64,000 nt of DNA from Acanthochromis polyacanthus (taxonomy: Eukaryota > Chordata > Actinopteri > Pomacentridae). This document shows positions 33,851 through 59,700 of the stretch, piece by piece. The stretch covers positions 14,121,361-14,185,360 of the forward strand of contig NC_067120.1 of the NCBI RefSeq assembly GCF_021347895.1, given 5' to 3'. Position 1 is the first letter of the stretch. The number at the start of each line of letters is the position of its first letter. Below the pieces are notes generated by a model. That model made no database searches, had not been told where the DNA came from, and was given only the letters and a program-made list of their open reading frames with translations. The position numbers were made by a program, and so were the translations under genes.

Positions 33851-36800
33851 ATATATTTATAATGAATGTAAAACGAATTTAAATATAGCTAGGAAAGTAT
33901 AGCTATGTGCTAATTATAGCCACAGTGTTTCCTCTGCATTTGTTCAGCTTTTGATGTACCATCGCACGAGGAACATCACCTCCACAGCTACATAGAAAGT
34001 TAAATAGATGTATTAGGGATTCATGACATGTTTACATCATGGGAAGATTAAGCGATGGAAAGGAAAAATAGAATATGTAATTTATGCACTGATGACTTTG
34101 TTTCAGTCAGTGAAAACTAAAGCAATGTGGAAACTTTCTGAAAAATGTGTTAAAATCTTGAAGTGATTTAGGTAGTTTTCACTTTCCCTCCTATTCTTTG
34201 CCTAAAAGTGTGTATTCATATTGTTCGTATTCAGTACCGCTTCAGATAATAACTAGAACTCAGTGAAATGAAAGAAAAACGAGCAAAACTAGTGCCATGC
34301 ATAAGGTGACAGGCAAAAGGAGATGTCACAGTCAGTACTTCAAATTACAGACCGAGTCAAACAGACAGAGTTTCCTTTATTTTTTATTACTGAGACTCGT
34401 GACAAACCAATGAGAAACTAAAGTTCATGCTGTATGTGCTTCTTAGAAGAGAGTCAGCTTTGAGAATGAATAAAATACAAAGTTGAAACTTCAATTTGAA
34501 AAATTTCTGATACATTTATAAGCCAATCAAGTTTTCTTTTAGGTCAGACTGTTACCTCAGTAGCTGATTATTTTACAGAAATGCGTTTTTAAGGCATTTC
34601 AGTTAGAGCCCAACTGATATATTTGTCAGATTATGCTGTCAGATTGGCTCATCAGATATCTATTGATATGAAAAAAATGTGTTTTTAACAGTTGAGACGA
34701 TTTAGAAATGATGTTATTATACAGTTTGTCCACTGTCTGCAGCACATGTAGCTGAGTCCATATCACAGCTGAGCAGATGGTGCTGTGGAGTCCATCAGTG
34801 TCTCGACTACATTTCTATCAAAGGTAATAAACAATGACCTCGTAACTGTTCTTTCTGACATGTATATTGATATTGAAATTTCTTATTCCCTTAAAATCGG
34901 TGTTTGCATCAACCACAAAATCCAATACTGATAATACTTTAAATTTAAGATCTTTAAATTAGGATCAGACCATGTTTCTCAAGAAGTGATTATCAGAATT
35001 ATGAGAACACTGTCAAAATGTCATATTGCTGTCCGTTAGAAAAAAGCTATTCAAAGATGAGCTTGTATTTTAAATCCTCCTTTTTTCTATGGCCTGACTC
35101 AAGGTGCATATCAACTTAAAAATCTAATCTGTTTAATCAAAATGACAGAAAAATGTTTGTCATGTGTTTACATATTTATCTGCTTCTTATTTCATGTTAT
35201 GTGACTGTTTTCCAATGAGGTGCTAAATTCATTTAAATTTGACAGTTGATAACAGCAGTAAAAAAAAAAAGTGACACATGCAATACCCCACAGATAAACT
35301 TAAAAAAGGATGCATAATGTTTCAAATCACAATCAAGCAACTATTTTAGCACAACATGACATACATTTAACATGAAAATCAACCTTATGCAACATATGGG
35401 AAGAAGCCATTATCTGACAGAAATCAATCTTGGCTGCAAACCGCAAATAGTCACAAAAGCAGTAACTTTTTAGTTAGTAAAGAGAATTCACATTCATTTT
35501 AGGTGTTTTTTTCCCCTCTAGTGTAGCTTCCAACTATGACCACATCTGACTTAAATAGAAAGTCACATTTTAAAAGTTGCCAAAGTACACAAGCTCCTTA
35601 AAGTTGTAATCTGCTGTAGTGTTCAAATGAATGTAGTTATATTAAGGCAAGGGTTGTTGTGATATAGTCAGTATTGACCATAATTGTGACATTTAAAAAT
35701 GTTATGAATAATCCAGAATCAGTATTTGTCGAGCTGACACTTCAACGTATACAGTTATGGACTCTCTCCACATACATGTTGTGTTGTTAGTGTAATTCAT
35801 CTTTAAAAAAATAGACAAAACATGCAATCAACAAAGTAAAAGCTATTTAATTATTATTTTTTCTTTTATTTCTACTTTAAAAACATAAGTGTCACAAATA
35901 TACTGTTGTGAAGTCATGTGGTCATGACAGTTGTGCCGTGAAAACCTGGAACAGTGAAAGCTAATTGAATCACCTGTTAAAGATCAGACCAAAAAGTCAA
36001 GTTAAAGTCAGTCCATGGTGTCAAAGTTGCAAGAGATAGAAATAACACAGTCAGTCAGCAAAGAGTGACTATTGGAGTGGACTAAATAAGGCCCAGAGGG
36101 TGGAGTCCTGATCTGAAAGGCTGCGAAGTTGAAGTGCGGATGCCAGAACACACCGTTTTAGGGCTGTGTAGAATGGTTACAGAAAGAAATAACCACAAAT
36201 AACAATCAGCAATAAATACAACAGGGTAATCTGAAAAAAAAGTTTTGTTTTTCTTGTTTGTATTATGTTTAATTCATGCTATTTTCCATCCCGATCTGAC
36301 CATTGATGAGGAAAATTAAAAGAAATGATTGAAGGGAAGGAACAGTCATCTCTGTTGTATAAGTAGTGCATTGTCAGCGCTGAACTCTGATAAATGAACA
36401 TTTGGATTAGTTTGTCACTGTCTCACGAGGAAATATTTTGGCAGAAACAAACTGTTCGGTTCTCCTTGTCAGCTGGCTGTGCGCCATATGAAACTGCTGT
36501 ATGGTTTAAATCAATTTAGTGACATTTGCGTTGAATCACACAACCGCAATGCAATCAGCTGTCAGCAACCTTTCACCAAATGAATTTGCCGTGTTGTTCT
36601 GTGTGAGGAAAGTGTCCCTTCATTTCTGTATGAGTGAAAGTGTCTTGAGTTCATTAAAATGAAACACTGCAGCGGGACAGGGAATAGGTGACCAAACAGG
36701 TTGAAGCTCAGTGTAATATATTAGTTGTGAATCCTGCAGCAGGTATGTAACATTCAATAAATCCAGCATTAGAAGGGGAATTATTGAGTATTATACACGC

Positions 36801-37439
36801 AAAATTTCTCCACCATGTGAAGCTGTGGGTTTAAGGTTGATCAGAAAATGTAAAACACAATTTCAGTGTGGTACATCAGCTTCTATTGGTGAGGGGAGCT
36901 GGATTACAGGTATTATTGGAAAGATTTTTGCACATTTTGCAGCTTGGTAAACTTACAGTATCCATATCTAATGCTGTATGGATGCTGCAAATGCACATTG
37001 ACATGTTGGTGCGTGACCTTTTTGTCTGTTTTGTGACTGCATGGTGGGAATCAGACTTGGGCATTTTCTCTGCATCTTTTAGCAGCCTGTGTTGTCTTGG
37101 TTGTTGCTTTAATATACTATCATAATCTGTCATGCAAACACATTCTGCAGGTAAGCAAACTGTTGTTCATAGATGAGTCTTTAAGTTGCAAGCGTCACTT
37201 CTTCATTATTTTGGCACCACATCAGTGTAGTTCACCAGTAACAGGCCTGATCCATTAAGGCTCAACACAGCTCAGCCCAACACATCTCTCCTCTGTCTCT
37301 CAACTAGAGTTAAACTATCAACTCCAAGGCTGGATGGCATCCTTGAATCATCCTCTCCAGTTGTCCTGACTGGGCGGGGTGAGCGCATGTGCCATCCTGG
37401 CTTCTATGGCAACCCGATAGATTAGCCCCATCGATATTC

Positions 37440-37945
37440 ACGTTATTAGAAAGCGGCAGGCTGATGGATCAGTGATGTGAGCGCTGTTTGGACGCTGGTG
37501 CCAGCTCCGTGCGTGTGCGCGTGTGTTCACCTTGCACTGAGGGAGAGCTCAGACATTTCGGGGAGGTGGAGATCATGCTTTGTCATTGAGGAGCTCAGCA
37601 GCAGCAGCAGCATTCTCCCACTCCGGCACGTCCGACGCTCAGCATGCTGCATCCTGATGCGCTCCCGTCTGCACTCACTGAGCTTACCTGGATTTACATG
37701 CATTTTCTCGTCCGCCGCTTTCACATGACTGTCTGATGGAAGCGGCCGCGTTTCGTTGACGCATCTCAATGTTTGAACCGGTGGAGAGCGGCACGTCCCA
37801 AGTGTCAGATAAGATACGACCTGTCCTGCGGATGCGCCGTCACTGTTTTGCCTCCAGCGGCACCCCAAGTGTACGAGATTCATGATTCATCCCTGTGTTT
37901 TCACGGGCTGTCCTTAGAGCGCACCTCTCCTTCTCCCGCACAAAA
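37440..37945 (+). promoter_or_regulatory. hcn4: hcn4 promoter / 5' UTR, CpG-rich
   Basis: GC- and CpG-rich island preceding and continuing into hcn4 exon 1, with a short (CAG)5-like run near 37588-37605. No TATA box is seen at a clear position. Confidence 0.5.
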
Positions 37946-53002
<15,057 letters not shown>

Positions 53003-53260
53003 GGTTCAGACACACCCTCCTTGAATGCCTGAACAAAAGGAGATGTCATCTCCTTCTTGGCATCGTTTTAACCACTACTTTGTCAAATTTTACGGTAGGA
53101 GGGTGTGTTATTTTAATCAGATTGGAGTTCAGTGGTTTCATTTTTAATCAGAGTGAATGGAAAATGGATGATAATGGACAATGACGGATCATTTTTTTCT
53201 ACAGGTTATTGCGTCTTTGAATATGGTAATAAACCGAACATGTACTGATGAGTATATATA
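53003..53260 (+). other. hcn4: hcn4 3' UTR with proximal poly(A) signal
   Basis: AATAAA at 53228-53233 about 225 nt after the stop. Another AATAAA at 54690-54695 could serve a long UTR. The actual end is unknown. Confidence 0.45.
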
Positions 53261-55930
53261 ACACCTCATGAAAATATCAACTGTTCTGTGTATTATATTC
53301 TAGCCACACTCTGTGATTTGTTGTATTTGTTTAAAACCCTCATTGTCCAGGCAATTTTGTGTAACCTTTTAGCTTCACCTGTTTAGTTGGAGAATTGTCC
53401 ACAACTGTATTCAGTTCTGACTGAAACCAAAAATTGCTCTCCTCTGTTTATATCCTTTCCCACTGCTGAGAGTATCGTGTGAATGCAGGGTTCCCCCTAA
53501 AAAGATGTGAAGAGAGACAGACTGTGCACTTTGCTCATTTCAGAGATCACCTAACGTAAAGGTTTAGCGTTGGCATGTCTTCCAAGATAGCTTTTCAGCA
53601 ATATTGCACACCCAAATGGGTCACACAAATCAGTTCACATGAAGTAATGAATGTAATGTTTGTCTGAGTGGGAGGAGTGGGACTCAGTTTGAATGTGTTG
53701 AACATGAAGGTGATGATGGTTTTCTGTAGAATAACCAGGCAAGCCACACAACAGACGCCAACTCGCTTCAGTCTGGCGGTAACTTTGGTACAGAACATCC
53801 AGCTGAGCCAAGGTTGGTGTGCTACTAGCATAGTATGCAATAATCTGTTTTTTTATGGCTATACAAAGGTACTGTGAATCGAAGCACTTGTGTCAATGAA
53901 TGAGTTTCTGATTTTAGTTATTAAAACAAGGAAACTGAATTTAAAAAAAAGCAATTGTGGATAATCAAACATCCTGAAACCAGCGATGCACTAAGATTGA
54001 TGTGAATGTGTCTTGCACCAGTCAAAGGGCTAAAAGCAGTTACTTGGACACACGATTAACAAGAAACCCTGATGGGTCATATTGCTGCATATTTACCTCT
54101 TTCATTGTACAATATTTGATTGTAAAATTTGACATCCGTTGTTGAACAATTGCTGCTTTGTGATGCTATGCTGAATCAATAAGACGTGTATCACTGACCT
54201 GCTTTTTAAAACCGGACTCTTGAATCCTTCTACTTGTTAATACGTCCATGTGTTTTGACGATACATCTCTCTTTCCGGACCTGTAGCCGGCGACAAACCG
54301 TGAGCAGCTAGCCGGTCAGCAGGTCAAAACCATCCGAGGATCCTGTCCAGTGGCTTTAGCTGCCTGGTTACTGAACCTGAGCTCGGCCGTGACTCCGAAC
54401 ACCCCGAGGAAGCGAGATATGATCAGTCACTAGCCAGTCACTGCCAATGGGCTCGATCAATCCTTCATTGCTATTCTGCTCCGACCACCTGCCAGCGGCA
54501 TCTGCTCAGACTGAGTTTAAGGTTACTTTGAGTGCATTCAACTTGAAGGTGTGTGCAGGAGACAAGGTGTCAGTCATTCATCTATTTATATATTTATTTC
54601 TCATTTTGCTGCCTTTTTGCCACCAAATCTGATGATTTAATCACCTGTATGTTATAGGCATATTTTATTTTAGCTACTGAATTCAATGCAATAAAATAAC
54701 ATATGATCAATGAAGCTGGTCCAAGATGTTGCTTTCTTTTCAAGAGCACACTGTGGCATGAAGGGGAATCTGATAAAAAAAAAAAATGATGGTGAAGTTT
54801 CAGACTTTAAGCCGGATTATAAATTGAGGACTGCGTGGTGTTGTTTGGTGCCAACATTCAAAATAGCCAGGATTATAATCTGCCAGATATTCAATACAAA
54901 GAAAATTATCTGCCGTGTTCACAGAGTGATAACTGCTGGATTAGTGAGCAAATATAGACATTTAATTCAGTGCTTGTGCAAAGTTTGATTAAGATAAGCT
55001 TCTTTTTTTCTTTTGAGATGAAGCTGCCAGGTCGATTCACAGCAGACAAAACTTGCAGGTCGTCCAGGACAAACCTGATGTTCCGTAATGTTCCACTAGA
55101 AGAGCGAGGTTTTTGAGGATAGCATTGTTATATCACTGGCAACTTGGAAAATTAAGTCGACTGTGATATAATAATGACCTACATTTAGAGTCTACATCTA
55201 CATTTTAAAGTCTAATTTTCTAAATATTTCGATGCACATCAAGGACTTATAATCAGAGGTTTAAAACAGTGAAAAGACAAGTCACTGAAGATTTCTGGAT
55301 GTCTGACTTTTCTCTGGAGGCCTATAGTTTGGGCATTATTAAGTAATTAAATAAGAAATATAGCTGTTGTAATTCTATTGTACTCTGTGGTTATTTCATA
55401 TGTAGTTCCAGAAGCTTTTATATTAACCTATCCTTTTTGCAAAATATGCAAGAAAATGCCACTTATGTCTTTGGCTCTGATGCTAGATTTACTGGAAAGT
55501 GCTGTAAATTGAGAATGGACTTTTAAAGATGTAAAATAAGATTTATTTTACTTTTTGTGGCTTTTTAGTATTGTTTGACGGGAACGGTGAAGAGACAGAA
55601 GGCGACTGACATGCATGGACTTTTTTAGATTTCAAAAGACATCACATCAGTTTTACAAATAAAAACTGCTAGAATGAAATAAAATCAACCTGCAGTAAAT
55701 TCTTATTGTTGCTATCATGAAATTGCAAGAGGTATTTTTAAATTTCAACTTAATTTTACCCCATTTCTCTGTATTTTTCATAAGATTTCACATCATCTTA
55801 TTTATAGAATATTTATTACTGTTGCTAGGAGCTTTTACTTTGTAGCACAAGGCTTTGTGTTGCACTCATCGCCCTTGGATTTGAGCCTTCTAACATAAGC
55901 TTACTGCATGAAAATAAGTGTGTTTATAAG
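53261..55930. other. Intergenic region between hcn4 and pkm
   Basis: Mostly AT-rich. A short GC-richer block at about 54280-54500 stands out but has no convincing ORF. It may be a regulatory element or a non-coding exon. Nothing else recognised. Confidence 0.5.
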
Positions 55931-56077
55931 TTATTTCTTGGCCTTCTTAGACAGGTTAGTAGAGAGGCAGACATGAAAGTAGAAAGAAGAAAAGGGGGAA
56001 GGCCCGTGAGCTGGAATCGAACCCGGACTAGCCCGTTTATGGGTCGCCCACTCAATCACCTGAGCTATCTGGGTGCC
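55931..56077 (-). mobile_element. tRNA-derived SINE copy
   Basis: On the minus strand the sequence opens GGCACCCAGATAGCTCAGGT. It has a pol III A box (TAGCTCAGGTGATTGAGTGG) and a perfect B box GGTTCGATTCC (56013-56023). After the tRNA-like head comes a C/T-rich tail ending ...AAGGCCAAGAAATAA, as in a common teleost tRNA-SINE. It is not a functional tRNA gene: there is no matching acceptor stem after the T-loop. Confidence 0.75.
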
Positions 56078-56340
56078 TTATAAGCATATTTATTGAGGGA
56101 AAGGTTGTTGCAGTTCATTGTCTCCTTTGGTTTTTATTTGAATTGACACAGTGATAGTGATGATGAGAGTTGATCCAAAGGTTCTTTTAATGGAAAGTCA
56201 GTTATGCAAGTTCACTTTACAAAGCCACATGGTGCCAACTGTCAGCATGAAACAGGGGACAGGTTAACAACAGCATATATTTGTGTTTATCCCTGGACAG
56301 CTAAAGAACTGAAAACCGAGGAAATAACAAATTGCATGAA

Positions 56341-56346
56341 TTTATT
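56341..56346 (-). terminator. pkm: Candidate pkm poly(A) signal
   Basis: AATAAA on the minus strand, about 314 nt after the pkm stop. A further one lies at 56086-56091. Confidence 0.45.
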
Positions 56347-56659
56347 TTACAGTATATGTAGAGGAACTCTGATCTCCACTTTGTTCCCCATGCAGAGTCA
56401 GGCGCTCACATAACAGAGGGGTTGCCACTAAAATGTTTTGAATCAAGTTCAGTCTCTGGCAGCAGGATTTAGACAATAAACTGGATATAATGATGACTGG
56501 AATAATGGAGTTACAGTCTGTGGCCAACACCATCAAAAGTCCTTTGAGGGAGCAGCCTGGTTGTGACTCTGTTATGACGACCGTCAGAGTCCAATACGGA
56601 GGAAAGGCGTGTTACAAAAGAGGGGAGGGGGAGCAGTTACTAATGTCCTTTGATGAAGT

Positions 56660-56766
56660 TCAAGGTACCAACACAACCCTCATGGTGTTGGTGTAACCGG
56701 TGCCTGGGCGCCAGCCAGTCACAACGATGGCCATGTCACCAGACTTGAAGAATTTATGGTGCTTGC
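56660..56766 (-). CDS. pkm: pkm terminal coding exon
   Basis: [20 protein letters not shown] ... MRVVLVP, stop TGA at 56662-56660. Includes the FBP-pocket stretch [12 protein letters not shown]. Confidence 0.97.
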
Positions 56767-59700
56767 CTATGAATAGTGCAGAGTGGTGAGACAGGAGAAG
56801 TGTTAGTGGAATAAAATAATTAAACCTTTTGACCCCTGGCAATGAGTAAAAACCTCTCACTGCCCTAAAACTTTTGCTCAACTGTCATAAAATCCTCTTA
56901 ATTGAGACTAAATTTAACAAAAAAAACAAAACATGGCCACTTACCAACTTCCAGGGCAAAGTTCACACGCAGGTCAACGTCCTCAGCCCAGACATCGTTG
57001 GCGGGCTTGGTGTAGAGAACGGGGTAGATGCCGCGGTACAGGTGAGCCTGGCGGGCGGTCTGACCACAGCGGGTCACGGCGATGATGGGAGCACGGGGCC
57101 TGTACCTTGACAGCATGTGAGCAGACCTGCAGGTAACGGAGACGAGCTATTAAAAAGACGTAGGACTGAGATGCAGAACAGCAACATTTGAAAATAATAC
57201 AACAGCTGGTTATTTACAGTAAACTTTAGCAGCTATGGAATAATATTGTCATTCATTTGAAGTTGTGCTTGCATGAACCTGATGAATCTAACATTCACTC
57301 TCCTAATAACTTCTTTGGTCTCCATCAACTCCTGATGAAAATATTTGGCTCTTTAGTTGTTAAATGCTCCCGTCTTCACCTGATAGTTACTAACTGTGTC
57401 TGTCTGGTGTTGGCAGGTTGTGTCCTGTGAACATTGCTGCCTGCTGTGGCCAAAAACAAGAATTGATAAATCAGTGAGACTGAAGCACAAAGTGACAAAA
57501 TGACAACAGTGAGCGACAACAGGCTACAAAGCTTCAGAGAGCTGACATCAACAACAGACTGAGCCACTGAGCCTCCTTTTGCATACAGGTAGTCTAGTGA
57601 CACACTGATTTTATGGAAATATTCATTCTAGTTACTTTTTTGAAGTCATTATGATTATGCAACCAGCCCAGCTGACAGTGGCATGTGTTCTGTGTCATGT
57701 GTTGTGAGGATGAACTGCTAAATAGAGAGGAACGAACAGGGAGTTAAAATTAACTTCTAAAATGTCAGGGTTCATATTTGGAAAGGTCGCTAGTGGAGCA
57801 CAGATTGCGAGTACAGTGAAAGTTGGCACACTTCATGCAAGCTGGGGGCTTGTGTAAGTGAAGGAGCAGAGAGATATTATAATGCAGCAGTTTCTTTGCT
57901 CGCAGTGGGCGCCATGGAGGATAATATGACTCAGAGCTTTACCGAGGAGATTTACAGGAAGGGCAAGTTTCTGGAGGCTCACCTGCCAGACTTGGTTAGC
58001 ACAATGATGGCGCTGGCGCAGCACTTGAAGGAAGTCTCAACAGCACCGATAGCGACGGACTCTGTGGGGTCACGGGTCAGATGAGAGGTGCGACGCAGCT
58101 CCTCGAACATCTGCCTGTGGAACATGGCTGCCTCGGCTTCACGGGCAATCTGAGCATGTGACAATAGAAAACAGATGACAGTGGTGTCAGGCCGCGGTCA
58201 CATGGCTACTTTTAACGGCACAAGTTAGTTTGTATTTTAAAAGACAACAGAAATGAGCAGCTAACTTTAATGCAAAGTTCTTCATACCTGAGAGCACACT
58301 GAGACATGAAGCTAAACAACAGCAGCGGCCGCGATCTCCAGGGACTGACGCTGTGCACTGCAGATTCTCAGACACATGCTAATTAAACAACATCACCACA
58401 CAGTTCAAGCAAGAAGCAGAATATAAGGAGGGATGTTGTTTGGTAGCAGATGGATGGAGGGAGGACTGGTGCAACAGGGAGACACAAAGCAAGTTGAACA
58501 AATACAAAACAAGCTGTTAATAAAACCCGGTCTGATACCAGGGATGTGCTCACAGTGAGGAAGCTCATTTTCTCTTCATTCTACATGATCCTGAAAATGG
58601 AGCTCACAAAACAAAGGAACTACTATCTTCAACCGAAGTATTCATATCTGCTGCTGCAAGTAATTTGTCATATTTTTCCACATATTCACACACAATATGT
58701 ATATTCATGTTTGTTTATTGATAATCAGTAAACTGATGATGCTCCATTATGGAACCTGTGATCTGTTGGGATCAATAATGAAGGTTCTGGATTGCAGGAC
58801 ACATTAAGATGCACAGCTCTTGTGAAAGCCATGTGTTTTGCGTAGGTTTCATTATCAAAACTCAATAAAATAAGACTGATATAACAAATACAAGAGCAGA
58901 ATTCCTCTTCAGAAGGATTTTTACACTAACGTAAGTGCAACAAGCCTTGATCATTTGAATGTGGTAGCCTTCATTCTCTCGGCACTGACATGTTAAATGC
59001 CCAAGTGTTGGAGGCTTCGTGACCAATACTGAAGGCTTCCTCACAGAGCACACTGACAGATTTGACTTAACAACGCTGCTGCAGTTGCATCAAAACCCAC
59101 ATTAGCACTTCTCACATCAACATGACAAAACATGCAAAAACACTGCAGCGGTCTTGGTAGAATTGCTGTTAAATATGTCTACATTGAATCTGATACAGCT
59201 CCAAGGGGAGAGAGGCAGTCTTACCATGTGCTGGGTGCGCACAGCCTCCAGGGGGTAATCTCCCTTGGCAGTCTCCCCACTCAGCATGATGCAGTCATTG
59301 CCGTCCAGCACGGCATTGGCAACATCGCTGGCCTCAGCGCGAGTAGGGCGAGGCTTCTTGGTCATACTCTCCAGCATCTTAATGTGAACAATATAGCACA
59401 CTGTGTCATTTTGCATCTGCAGAAACACTTTTCTCTGTGAAAGAAGGCACATGTATGGCGTCACAGACCTGTGTGGCGCAGATGACGGGCTTGCCGATCC
59501 TGTTGCACTTGCCGGTCATCATCTTCTGGGCGATGAAGACCTTCTCTGTTGGGATTTCAATACCCAGGTCTCCACGGGCAACCATGATGCCATCGCTGGC
59601 CTCCAGGATCTCATCAAATCTAGCAGAGCAAATAGTATACATATAGGCACGCTAAACAATTATAAACACTCAAATACATGTAGGTTTAAATGTGATAGCT

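Larger units (their letters stand above)
30301..37440. other. Intergenic region between nptn and hcn4
   Basis: No supportable exon or RNA gene. It holds a G16 run (31430-31445), a long (CA)n tract, a decayed Tc1-type repeat (31866-32698) and a fragment of another teleost repeat (33722-33850). A degenerate repeat of GATATC..TTGATATG character lies at about 34605-34950, recognised only weakly. In mammals REC114 lies between these two genes; I saw no sign of it here. Confidence 0.55.

Noticed and set aside
55981..56077. A genuine tRNA gene on the minus strand
   Set aside because: The A and B boxes are present, but the acceptor arms do not pair and a SINE-type tail follows.
57896..58084. Plus-strand ORF antisense to pkm exon 9, with a Kozak-like ATG at 57914 ([16 protein letters not shown])
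   Set aside because: It overlaps a conserved exon on the other strand and has no recognised homologue; probably chance. Conservation of the intronic part would be the test.
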